A stretch of DNA of 64,000 nucleotides from positions 1,054,001 to 1,118,000 of the forward strand of contig OOIN01000043.1 of the NCBI GenBank assembly GCA_900323505.1. The letters run 5' to 3'. This DNA comes from Ustilago trichophora. Its lineage: Eukaryota > Basidiomycota > Ustilaginomycetes > Ustilaginales > Ustilaginaceae. Made by a program: the position numbers and the translations under genes. The notes beneath the pieces were generated by a model, which was not told the origin of the DNA, did no database searches, and saw nothing but the letters and a program-made list of their open reading frames with translations. Shown piece after piece: positions 1 to 9,750 of this stretch (the first letter of the stretch is position 1; every line of letters starts with the position of its first letter).

Positions 1-669
1 CTGAGCTGAGCTCGATCCTGAAACCTGTCAACTCAGGGGTTGACATAGGCGGTCCGTGCTGACGCTATGAAGAAGCGAACAGCTAATTACAGTAGCTGCT
101 TGGGACGGGTGTTCTTCCGACAAGCCCGACTCGACCGCTGATTGTTTGCTGATTGTTTGCAAGAGGGAACCCGTTCCGCTGTTTGTTCCGATAGCCGTCG
201 CCAAGAGGAAAAGGGTCTGGCTCGACAAGGCACACAAGTAGGAACTGTGAGAAGAAAGTGTGTGAGTCAAGTCAAGCTCAACGTTGCTGCAAAGTTAACC
301 CAAAAAGCCTGCAGGATGTGCCCTGATCCGAACAAGGCAAGACGACCAGAGCCAGAGCCAGGGCGCGGGGAACGGGAAGGGGCAAGGATGCGGTGCCGGA
401 GCAAACAAAGGATGGTGAGGGGGTGGTGGCGTATACATAGGTGCACGGGTTCCGTCAGATGGTTTGGTAGACGACACCAACCTGCACACTGCAACCCGCG
501 CAGTGCAGCAGCCTCGCCTAGCTACAACCTCTTCACCTGCATCCTTTTCTGTCCAGCTTGGGTAAAGGATTCTTGTCGAATGATGAAACAAGGACGGCTC
601 GACCGCCGCCTTTGTTGGTCGACACTACCGCCCTTTGGCTTCTCACTTTACGGAGTCGTAATTCTGAAC

Positions 670-690
670 AAAAAAAAAAAAAAAAAAAAA
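670..690. repeat. A homopolymer, 21 nt
   Basis: An uninterrupted run of A followed by five C. It lies in non-coding DNA. Confidence 0.9.
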
Positions 691-1203
691 CCCCCAGTCG
701 ACATGGAACACCTCACAATGTATCATGCACGAGGTCGATACAGTATGCGAGACCCATGAAAAATGACATACAGTATACGGAGTGCCGACAGCCAGCCAGT
801 TGTTGCTAAGGGAGAATTGCTCCTGAACAAGGATCCCGAATCAGACAAAGAACGGCATGCTGATGGCTGTTCTTGTCGGAATCGATGAAGTGATGGTCGA
901 CTGGCTGACACATTATAGTAGTAGTCTCAAATCCGACTCAGGGGTTGAGTAGTGTGTGTGAGTGAGAGAGAGACAGAGAGAGAGAGAATGAAATCGAATT
1001 TGGCTCGAAATTGAATCACCCCACCTTTGAGCCCCTTTCTTTTTGCTGTGCTTTCTGATGGCAAAGAAGGGTCGGATGAATTTTTTGAGCTTTTGTGTGC
1101 TGTGTGATGGAGAGGTGTGTTCTGTTCGTTGATTCATGGCTGTACGCTTTGCATGGACGCGCATCAGATCGGTCGAAAAGAAACTGCTTTGGTGCGAGTG
1201 CGA

Positions 1204-1314
<111 letters not shown>

Positions 1315-1994
1315 TTTCTCTCCACAGAGTCGCGTCCGTCCCCTCTCGGCTTTGAATTTGGGACTTTTTAGACCAACACTTGGCAACACGCATAGCACAA
1401 AGCCCCCCTTTGCCCAACTCCGAGTCCAAGTCTATCAAATCAGCTCTCAATTTTGCTGGCTGACGGTTTGGCTGTGTTGAACACTACTGCTCTGAACCCC
1501 TGGCCGCAGCACCATCCAATACTCGTACCTCTCTATCTCTCTCTCTCTGTCTGTCTCCTACTCTCGCTCCATCGTCATCCATCTCACCCGACCGACCACC
1601 ATCTCTGCCATCACATCTTTCCTTTTTCACTGCATCAGCATCGATACCCCGGCATTCAGCCAACAATCATCAACAGCAAACACTACCACATTGCCAAGAC
1701 AGCATTCAGCCTGGTACTTTTCACTCGGCACAACGGATCCCCATATACCCAGCTCCTCTACAAGTCCAGATAGACTGCCTTCTCTGCACAGCACCCATTG
1801 TCTAGATTGCGCTCGCATTACAGCAGCAATTCTCTTGGCATACACAGCACACTAACCACTTCCGCGAGCTTCTAGCATTCAGCCATCGCAATGCATTCCA
1901 TGCTTGGCAGCACAGCATACCCTCGACTCCGCTGATCTGTCACAAATAAAGCAAATCCATCATCTTCCAGCGCCCAGGCGCAACACACGTAAAG

Positions 1995-4900
1995 ATGGAG
2001 CCAATGCACAGGCAAGACTCCATCTCTTTTCCAACTCTTCCCGGCTCTCCGATCAAATCTCCCACCACGACGCCAATACCCACCTTCTCCACCTCAGAAT
2101 GCTTCGACACGCATCATGACGACTCGATGCCGCCGCCTCGCGCCACTGCCGTCTCCACCAATTCCAAACCTTTCCCCATCAGCGCCCAGGCGGCCCAGCT
2201 CCAGAGGCATTCCATCGTCTCCGATGACTCGTCTGCTGCTTCATCTGCCGATTACTTTGGCGCCAATGTGCCCATCAGCAGGCCTATTTCAGCCACCACT
2301 CTTGCATCGTCTCGCCCTTCCTCCATCGCTTCCAATGCATCCACCGGTAGCCATGTTCAGGGCCAGCTCACAGCATGTGCCGACTTGCTCAGTCCAGGCC
2401 TAGCATCCGCTCTAGGTCTTATCCCTAGCAACACCAGCAACATTGCTTTTCCCAACTCTAGCAGGCAGCCACCCCCAAGCAGCGCAGATTCTAGCGCCAG
2501 TAGCAGCAGTCATGCCGGCGCCAATCCTGCACCAAGGCGTGTTCGAGCACAGAGTGCACACAGCGGCGCTCTCTCCAGCCGACGTCCCTCCATGCCCATT
2601 GTGCCCAGCATGAATCACCGCATCAGTGTCGCCAGTGTCTCGAGCTTCGAGAGTCTGCCCGAGGATGAAATCGTTCAGGGCTTCCTCGCACCTGCAACAT
2701 TGCTTCCCAAGTCACGCGTCAGCAGCTACGACCGCATCACCCGCAGCGCAACCACCAGCTATTCGCATGCAAAGGACGACACCATCTCGACCGGCAGCAC
2801 TGCGCACAGTCAGACGCCGGAGCGATCCAATTCGGCTGCTTCGTTCGGCTCATCCGAAGGTCTAGCGGCGGGCGACCAACCTCCATCAGATACCGTCTCT
2901 GTACTTTCATCTTCTGCTTCTTCTTCTGCTCATGGCACCGGTCCCAGCACTGTCAGCCAGACCTCTACCATCTCGGCAGGGTCCACACGTCCAAGCTACT
3001 TCCTCCGGCGGGCCGCCACCGCTCCTGGTCAGGCTGCAGACTTCACTCTCCTCATGGCTCACCGACAACGCAGTGCAAGAGAGCTTCTCGACACCGAGCG
3101 CTCCTTTGTGGCCAGCTTGACCTTGATCGACCAAGAGTACTACCAGCCTCTCATGGCCAGCCTTGGCAAGGGCAAGGGTCCAGCTTCCACCACACAAGCT
3201 GCTCCAATCCTGTCTCGCAAGTCTGTCAGCGACATCTTCTCTAACTTCTACGACATCCTCCAGCTCAGCAGAGAGCTGCTCAGCCAGTTGGAAGAGCGAT
3301 TGCAGGTTGCACAGCCTGCCGGTGACATGGCATGGAATGCGTCCGTCGACTGCGTCGGCGACATTCTCGCCACACTGGCACCTTTCCTCAAAATGTACTC
3401 TCTCTTTGTCAAGAACTTTAGCAGTGCTCTCCAACGCATCGAGTACGAGCAAAAGACCAACGAGGCCTTTGCCAAATTCTTGAAGGATACGGATCAGAGG
3501 CGAGCCGCCAAAGAGAAGGTCACCACCACCTCGGGAGGTGTCCGACAGGCTTTTGGATATGGTCTTGGCTTCCAAGCTCACCTGCTCACCATTGTTCAAA
3601 GGATACCCCGATACAAGCTGCTCGTAGACGATCTCGTCAAGTCGACTCCAGAAACGCATCCGGACTTTGTCGATCTCAGAAGGGCCAGTCACATGATCGA
3701 GCAGGTGGCATCCTACATCAACGAGAACGTCAGGCAACACGAAATGGTGCTTACCATGCTCGGCCTCCAGAAAAGTCTGCAGGGTCTTACAGAGCCTCTT
3801 GTTGCACCAGGAAGAGCTCTCATCAAGCGCGGCACTTTGATGAAGACCTGTCGTCGCAACATTCAGCCACGCGAGTTTTTCCTTTTCACCGACTGCCTCA
3901 TGTATGCGAGCCCCATCTCGGGCGGTATCGAGTCGGCTTCTGCCGCCTGGATGATGTTGGCGCAGCGAGGAGGGCTGTATGCTGGTAGCATCCTGGAATC
4001 GCACATGTCGCCAACAATGACGTCGCCCTCAACTGCAACATCATCACCGATCGAGACTGTCCTCTCGCCAGCAAGTATGGCTGGGCCGTCGGGCCCACGC
4101 GCTCGAATGGCGTCGGTGCCTGAGCCTTACACTCCACTGGCGGGCGCCATCTTTTCGCTAGCAGGCCACCAACTGCAGTACCGAGACAAGTTTGGACTGC
4201 GTGACTGCACGGTTGTCAGCGTCGAGGACAACATGAACGAGGGTCTGCGACACTGTTTCGAGATCCGCACACCAGACAAGTCGTTTGCGGTCTACGCTGA
4301 AAGCCAAGCAAGCAAGGAGGCGTGGGTCAACTGCATCCGAGAAGCTCGTGCCGATCACATGTCCGCTCGTCGAACATTGAAGGCTGAGGAGGATAGCATC
4401 GAAGCTAAGCGGGAGAGGAGGCGTTCGCTGTACAAGATTGATCCTTCCAAGGGTGCCAACAGGCGTCTGAGCACGCAGAGCTTGGGTGCTTATCTCGCTG
4501 GAACCAACTTGATCGGTCAGGACAAGATTGCAGCACCAGCAGCCGAAGAACCAGCAGAGACAAGCACCTCAAGATCCGCATCACGAGAGCGCGAGGCTCC
4601 ACCCCGGCGATCGCGCGTTGACTCGTTGCCCAACTTGCTCATGCGACCTCCTTCGTTCCCATCCTTCCCGACGACGGGCACCAATCTGTCCTTGGCCAAC
4701 TTGCTGGCTTCGAATGCTTCGACTGCAGCATCAACACCGCTTCGCGTGCTGGAGGACTACAACGCGCCCGTCTGGGTTCCGGACAACCGCGCCGACAAGT
4801 GCTGCAACTGCCAAGAAGCTTTCGGCATGTGGCGCCGCAAGCATCACTGCCGCCTTTGTGGACAGGTGGTATGCTGGACGTGCTCGCAACGATCTTTCTT

Positions 4901-6119
4901 AATCCCCAGCTACCACGAAGGGGAGCCTGATCGGCCAGCACGGGCATGCGACCGATGCTACGACAGCGTCTTCCCACCAGACACAGCGGAAGAAGCCGAG
5001 GCAGCAGCAGCGTCGGAAGCAATTGCGGCCCCAGACAGTGCGGAAATGTCGTCGGTGCCGAGTACCAGCACGGACGAGAGCGTCGCTCAGACCTTGCGTG
5101 CATATCGGATCGCATCCGACTTCGATACGGATGCGGAAGGCAGCCATCACGGTTCACCTCTTACTCCACCTGTCGGGCGCGACTCGCCAGCCGCGAACGC
5201 GGACGTGGAGCTTCCTTCGATCACGACTTCTCTCGCGGCTGATGTACTTGCAGGCCGATCGGCGATGGCCAAGAAGAACGGCGCAGGTGCTCGACCCAAG
5301 TCGTTGAGGTTCGAGACGTTGCCTCCGCCCGAGATGCAGTTTGACAATCTGTCACTGGATGGTGCCGTGTCCCCCAGAGCACCGGCCAGTCCTGTAGAGG
5401 CTTCTGCGCCCACATCAGCTCGATCCACTCCAGCATCGCCTCAAGTAGAGCGAAGAGGCAGCGAAGGCGCAAAGTCAGGTGGCAGTGCAAGCACACGCAC
5501 CTCGCCCATGCGACCGTACCAAGCTCCAGTCCTGCCGGTTCGCTCCAAGTCTCTGGCAGGCCCCTTGGCTTCGGGGTCGCCTCGTGTCATGTCTCCAGAC
5601 GCAAGACTCAACCGAGCCTCGGCCCTCGAAGCGCACCATCTTTTCACGAACCACCACAACAGAAACCCGCAGATCCAAGCCGCCACTTCGGGTTCGGGCA
5701 CCTTCCGATTGGTTACTCCACGCCTGACCACACCCGAGTCGGAGCTGCCACCGGGCATGACCAAGAGAAGCGTGTTTGCACCCAGCATCATGGATGCTGG
5801 CTACTTTGGCGGTGCGGCAGGTGCCATTCAGGAAGACGCCGAGGATGATTGTGCAGCACAGAGCGACAATGTGAGTGCCAGTGCAGGCACTAGCCCAATC
5901 AAGTCCTCGGAGCCGTTCAAACCATGGATGCTGCACGCGATGTCGCCGACGGGAGGCGCCCATCTGAGGCCTGCAAGGAAACGTCCGCTCAGCGCAGCGG
6001 CTCGACTGAGCAGCTTCTACGGTCCACTCCTCGCAACAACGGGCAGCCAGGCTGCGACTGGAGGATCGTCTTCCAATACCGCTTCTGCCGCTGCTGCAGA
6101 GGAGCGTGACAAGATCTAG
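1995..6119 (+). CDS. don1: DH-PH-FYVE Rho guanine nucleotide exchange factor, Don1-like
   Basis: Single-exon protein of 1374 residues. Residues 1-350 are Ser/Pro-rich and look disordered. A DH (RhoGEF) domain starts near residue 357 (RSARELLDTERSFVASL) and runs to about 575. A PH domain follows from about 610 (GTLMKTCRRN) to 790 (EAWVNCIREA), interrupted by a Ser/Thr/Pro-rich insert at about 660-715. A FYVE zinc finger at about 925-995 keeps the signature pieces WVPD, RRKHHCRLCG and RACDRCY, and should bind phosphatidylinositol 3-phosphate on endosomes. The C-terminal 380 residues are low in complexity. In Ustilago maydis the DH-PH-FYVE protein Don1 activates Cdc42 for the secondary septum in cell separation; I infer orthology from domain order only. 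An FGD-type paralogue is the alternative. The ATG at 1995 is the first in frame and follows a stop-rich leader. Confidence 0.8.
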   Translation: MEPMHRQDSISFPTLPGSPIKSPTTTPIPTFSTSECFDTHHDDSMPPPRATAVSTNSKPFPISAQAAQLQRHSIVSDDSSAASSADYFGANVPISRPISATTLASSRPSSIASNASTGSHVQGQLTACADLLSPGLASALGLIPSNTSNIAFPNSSRQPPPSSADSSASSSSHAGANPAPRRVRAQSAHSGALSSRRPSMPIVPSMNHRISVASVSSFESLPEDEIVQGFLAPATLLPKSRVSSYDRITRSATTSYSHAKDDTISTGSTAHSQTPERSNSAASFGSSEGLAAGDQPPSDTVSVLSSSASSSAHGTGPSTVSQTSTISAGSTRPSYFLRRAATAPGQAADFTLLMAHRQRSARELLDTERSFVASLTLIDQEYYQPLMASLGKGKGPASTTQAAPILSRKSVSDIFSNFYDILQLSRELLSQLEERLQVAQPAGDMAWNASVDCVGDILATLAPFLKMYSLFVKNFSSALQRIEYEQKTNEAFAKFLKDTDQRRAAKEKVTTTSGGVRQAFGYGLGFQAHLLTIVQRIPRYKLLVDDLVKSTPETHPDFVDLRRASHMIEQVASYINENVRQHEMVLTMLGLQKSLQGLTEPLVAPGRALIKRGTLMKTCRRNIQPREFFLFTDCLMYASPISGGIESASAAWMMLAQRGGLYAGSILESHMSPTMTSPSTATSSPIETVLSPASMAGPSGPRARMASVPEPYTPLAGAIFSLAGHQLQYRDKFGLRDCTVVSVEDNMNEGLRHCFEIRTPDKSFAVYAESQASKEAWVNCIREARADHMSARRTLKAEEDSIEAKRERRRSLYKIDPSKGANRRLSTQSLGAYLAGTNLIGQDKIAAPAAEEPAETSTSRSASREREAPPRRSRVDSLPNLLMRPPSFPSFPTTGTNLSLANLLASNASTAASTPLRVLEDYNAPVWVPDNRADKCCNCQEAFGMWRRKHHCRLCGQVVCWTCSQRSFLIPSYHEGEPDRPARACDRCYDSVFPPDTAEEAEAAAASEAIAAPDSAEMSSVPSTSTDESVAQTLRAYRIASDFDTDAEGSHHGSPLTPPVGRDSPAANADVELPSITTSLAADVLAGRSAMAKKNGAGARPKSLRFETLPPPEMQFDNLSLDGAVSPRAPASPVEASAPTSARSTPASPQVERRGSEGAKSGGSASTRTSPMRPYQAPVLPVRSKSLAGPLASGSPRVMSPDARLNRASALEAHHLFTNHHNRNPQIQAATSGSGTFRLVTPRLTTPESELPPGMTKRSVFAPSIMDAGYFGGAAGAIQEDAEDDCAAQSDNVSASAGTSPIKSSEPFKPWMLHAMSPTGGAHLRPARKRPLSAAARLSSFYGPLLATTGSQAATGGSSSNTASAAAAEERDKI

Positions 6120-6476
6120 AAGGAGAGCGACTGTCTCTTTTGTTTACCAACCTTTTTGTTTTTCTATGCATTCCATCTCTCAACATACCCCATTGCAATG
6201 CACATTCGTACTCATTCCGACGTCCTTCCGGACATAATATGGTCACCTGGCTGTTGTGGCGGGTGTGTCGACCTCGGTCTCAGCATTCGGAACGTTATCA
6301 CGGTCAAACGATGCACACGAACGGTGTATTAGGAAGAGTCCAGATTAGATTGTAGCATGGTGGTATCATATAAGAAGAGGTGTATGTACATTGGATCCGG
6401 TTCCTTAGGGATGCATTTTCAAGGTGGTATACTAATGTTGAGGGGGTGCTGTTCCATTCGATCCTAGGTTAGCCGT
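6120..6476. other. Convergent 3' intergenic region
   Basis: This holds the 3' ends of two convergent genes. It is AT-richer than the coding flanks, with TATATAAG- and TTGTTT-like stretches that could serve 3'-end formation. No gene is seen. Confidence 0.5.
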
Positions 6477-7055
6477 TTAGTGAGCTCCGACGGCGGGTGC
6501 CTGGTAAGCACCAGCGGTGGGCTGCTGGTAGGTGGAACCGACGGGAGCCTGGTAGGTGCCCGCGGGCTGGGCGGCGTTGTGGGGAACAGAAGTGTTCTGG
6601 AGCTGGGTGACGGGTTGGGTCTGGGCGACACCAGTGTTGGCAGTTACGGGAGCGTCGGTGTGGGCAGCAAGAGCTTCCTTGTGTCGGTGACGCTCCTGTT
6701 CACCCTGAGCCTTGTTGTGCTGGGCACTGGCAAGGTTCTGCTCGGCACCCTGGAGCTTACCCCGATGATCGGCGATGGCTTTGTTGGCGTTGTCGACCTT
6801 CATCTTCTTCTCCTCGAGAGTTCGAACCGACTCGTTGTACTTGGCCTGGGCCTTTTCGAGCTTAGCCTGGAGCTTGTGTTCCTTCTTGATGGCCTTCTGA
6901 TGCTCCTTCTCGGCTTTAGCGTGGGCTTTGAGCAGCTTTGCGTCCTTCTTCTTGTCCTTTTCGAAGGACTTTTGGGCAGACTTGAGCTGCTTGTCGTCAG
7001 ACTTGGCCTCGCGGGCGATGATCTTCTCCTCCTTCTTGATCTGTTTGCTGTCCAT
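6477..7055 (-). CDS. Lys/Ala-rich coiled-coil protein with YQAP-type C-terminal repeats
   Basis: 192 residues from the ATG at 7055. Upstream in-frame codons are CA-repeat-like Thr/His and are taken as leader. Residues 1-135 are extremely rich in Lys, Glu, Ala and Gln with heptad-like spacing (for example KKDAKLLKAHAKAEKEHQKA), predicting a long charged helix or coiled coil. The C-terminal 55 residues are Pro/Gln/Thr-rich with repeated TYQAP, TYQQP and AYQAP motifs. There is no signal peptide, membrane segment or catalytic motif. I do not recognise a named family; similar small soluble lysine-rich proteins exist in basidiomycetes. Codon use is strongly GC3-biased and a TATA-like box lies about 120 bp upstream, suggesting strong, possibly stress-responsive expression (inference). 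It is convergent with the RhoGEF gene. Confidence 0.75.
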   Translation of the reverse strand: MDSKQIKKEEKIIAREAKSDDKQLKSAQKSFEKDKKKDAKLLKAHAKAEKEHQKAIKKEHKLQAKLEKAQAKYNESVRTLEEKKMKVDNANKAIADHRGKLQGAEQNLASAQHNKAQGEQERHRHKEALAAHTDAPVTANTGVAQTQPVTQLQNTSVPHNAAQPAGTYQAPVGSTYQQPTAGAYQAPAVGAH

Positions 7056-7170
7056 GGTGGGCGAATATGTGTGTGGTGTGTGTGCGATGTGTGTGCGGTG
7101 TGTGTACGATAGGTGCGTGCGATGTGATGTGTGGAGAATTACAATTGTCATTGAGATGCAGGGATGTCAG

Positions 7171-7177
7171 TTATATA
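7171..7177 (-). promoter_or_regulatory. TATA-like box of the coiled-coil gene
   Basis: On the minus strand this reads TATATAA, about 116 bp before the ATG at 7055. The leader between them is rich in CA/GT repeats. Position and match suit a core promoter element; there is no direct evidence. Confidence 0.45.
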
Positions 7178-7473
7178 CCTTCACACGACCTCGTTGAAGC
7201 CACTCGCACATGGCGCAGTGCTCTGACGTAGCCTCGTCAACGCTCCGCCCCAGAGCGCCATGACACAATCAATTAGGCGAAACACTGTCCAAAAGGGTCG
7301 AATTGATTCTTCTCGGCAGCAAAGCCACGACACGCCACTATGCATCCTTACACCTTTCTCTCTGTCTCTCTCTCTCCATAGTACGCTGTATGCTGTGTAA
7401 GACACGGCAGAGTGCGTTCATGTCACACGGATGAAAGTTATTGCCAAGCAGGCGTGCGCAGCAGCAATTTTGA

Positions 7474-7489
7474 TGACGTCATGACGTCA
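7474..7489. promoter_or_regulatory. Tandem CRE (TGACGTCA x2) bZIP-type site
   Basis: Two perfect 8-nt palindromes TGACGTCA abut with no spacer. This is the classical ATF/CREB binding sequence; fungal Atf1/Sko1-type bZIP factors use it in stress and cAMP responses. It lies about 420 bp upstream of the coiled-coil gene and about 1.33 kb upstream of asf1. The sequence is directly visible; function is inferred. Confidence 0.6.
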
Positions 7490-8822
7490 TATTCTCATTT
7501 TGCGCCATTTTTGGCAGTCATTCATACACGCGTCCCAAAGGGAGTCTTTTTTTAGAGCGCGTTTTTGCAAAACAAGGCTTAAAAGGTTCGGGTTGCGATG
7601 AGGCGTTCGCCGCTCGGCCTCTGATACTGTTGTCGCTATGACGCATAACGTTGCACAGGGAAGGAAGAGGCATAAGTTAAACGTTGGGCTCGGGTTTATC
7701 GTCGGAGTTGAGATGGTCGATACAAGGTGTGACGCTGATGATGCCGAAATGTCGGTCCGCAGTATGACGATGCCGAGGCTAGCTATATGTAAGCCTTTTA
7801 CAGTGATACCATCTCCCTGTGACATTGTTGACCATTACGTTCCGTGTCAGCGCCACAAGCAAGCAAAGCATGGGTCGAAAATAGCATCCAAACTTACACA
7901 GCAGCACATTCACTTGCACCAAAATAGCCTTGACCGATACGACCTTACCCGCCGCACCAAAATGCTCGTGACGAAAGTTGTCGCGTACAGTAGCGCCTAT
8001 CGCCGTTGGTGACGCTACGCTACTCTATGTCTATGCTGTGTGCTGATGAGCTGGTGAGTTCTAATTGTGACTCTCGCCCACAGCCACTTGGGAGTTCTTC
8101 GCATAGATCGTCACCGCCATGCAACGCCACACGCTACGTCTTTGCTGCGGATAATTGGTGTTCTACAGCCTTCCACAGATTGAAAGGTGGCATGCGTTTC
8201 AACCGGCGGAGGCTGCTTCTTGCACACCTCGGATGGGTGCAACGAACCCTAGTCTTCCTTACAGATGGAGTGGTATCGAAGTCAACTTGATCGTATTGAG
8301 AAATTTCTCATGATCATGTTAGAGTTCAGATTAGAACAAGGAAGCAAGAAAAAAAAAGGTTAGGGTGTTACTTTCGCGCTGCCCAAAAGAGAACAAAGAG
8401 TGTGTGTATGCGCGACGCGCGTGTTGCGGTCGTCGCCCCCTTTGGCAATTTACACGACGTGCGCACTTTTTGCAAAACAGGTCACAGTAGAGATGATGAG
8501 CAGTTGGACCAACTCTATCTCTCAGAGTTGTCGTCCGCTCATCGCAAGCTCCCACTTCTCGCTTTTCTCTTTCAGACACTTGCGCATCTGTCCTTTCATC
8601 AACACCTTGGTCAAGTGGAGCATTACCACCGCAAAAACACATCTTTCGTCTCTCCTCGAATCGACTTTAGCCACCCGCACCGCAGCTTCCTCGTACACTT
8701 GTGCACTCATACACAAGACGCAAATCCACCACACACGATACCGTACCCTTTCCCGTCGTCCGCATCACTCATCCCTCTCACAGCAACACAAAAAGAAACT
8801 AGCAGTTGAGAAAAAACACACA

Positions 8823-9507
8823 ATGTCGATCGTTCACCTTCAAAGCGTAGAAATCCTCAACGCCGAGGCCAAATTTTCGGATCCTTACATCTTCAAGATC
8901 ACGTTTGAATGCATTTCGCCTTTGCAAGACGATATCGAATGGAAATTGGTCTATGTTGGTAGTGCTGGAGATGAAAAGTACGATCAGGAGTTGGATAATT
9001 GTATGGTTGGGCCTGTGCCCGTTGGTAAGTGTCTCTTGTCTCGCTCATCCGATTTCTACTCTCAGAGAGCTTCGCCTGTTACGTATGTTGGCCCAGACTG
9101 GGTTCGGAAGGGAACACATAGACTGACTTGAATCTGTTGCATTTGATGATGACCTGCATTGCTTAGGAGTAAACTCGTTCGAGTTCGAAGCAGCAGCTCC
9201 TTCCCCCTCCAAAATCCCACCCGAAGACTTGCTCGGAGTCACCGTCATCCTGCTCACAGCCTCGTACCGCGATCAGGAATTCATCCGCGTCGGATACTAC
9301 GTCAACAACGCCTACGAGTCGGAGGAATTGCGCGAGAATCCTCCTGAAAAAGTCGACTTGACACAGGTCAGAAGAGAGGTGCTCGTCTCCAAACCCAGAG
9401 TGACACGCTTCAACATCAAGTGGGACGACTCAGCTCCTGCCCCCGCTGCACAACAGCAGCAGCATCAGCAGCAGCAGGGACAAAGTGGCGAAGCGGTATT
9501 GGCGTAA
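8823..9507 (+). CDS. asf1: Histone chaperone Asf1
   Basis: Two exons, 8823-9024 and 9167-9507, joined across a 142-nt intron (GTAAGT donor, TTAG acceptor). The product is 180 residues. It covers the whole Asf1 immunoglobulin-like core: [13 protein letters not shown] at the start, the [19 protein letters not shown] strand, [20 protein letters not shown] after the intron, and [20 protein letters not shown]. Asf1 binds the H3-H4 dimer and hands it to CAF-1 or HIRA during replication-coupled and replication-independent nucleosome assembly. The tail after residue 155 is short, Ala/Pro/Gln-rich (a CAG/CAA-coded Gln tract) and lacks the long acidic tail of budding yeast Asf1. The splice restores a GG-A glycine codon, which fixes the boundary. 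It is convergent with dus4. Confidence 0.95.
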
Positions 9508-9750
9508 TGTGAACAGGTTGGGTCCGTTTGGTCTGATAATACAATTGCATACATTCTAAAGATGGACAGGCTGTGATGCTGGGTTGGAGACAAGAATACA
9601 ACCGGAATGTTGGGAGACCGATGCAGTGGAGATGAAAGCTAGAAGTTTGGTTGTGATTGATGTGAAACGGGTATCGATTGTATGAGGGAATGCTATCGGT
9701 CCAAATCTTCCATGCAAAAGTGAATCTAACGCCGAAGGATTTCTCGTCAA

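Larger units (their letters stand above)
7056..8822. other. Divergent promoter region between coiled-coil gene and asf1
   Basis: About 1.8 kb with no convincing gene. It contains the TATA-like box, a tandem CRE-like palindrome, and a CA/CT-rich leader just before asf1 (8690-8820). A 124-codon open frame near 7640-8010 has no family signature and is not called. Confidence 0.5.

Noticed and set aside
142..759. 205-codon frame at the left edge
   Set aside because: Basic, Arg/Cys-rich translation that runs through the A21 tract; no coding character.
2907..4004. 365-codon minus-strand frame inside the RhoGEF gene
   Set aside because: Shadow frame opposite the DH-PH coding sequence.
7638..8012. 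124-codon frame upstream of asf1
   Set aside because: No known motif and mixed codon use; likely chance.
8400..9131. 243-codon frame running through the asf1 start
   Set aside because: It shares the asf1 frame but extends upstream into a C/T-rich leader and downstream into the intron. Asf1 homology starts at MSIVHL (8823) and stops at the 9024 splice site.
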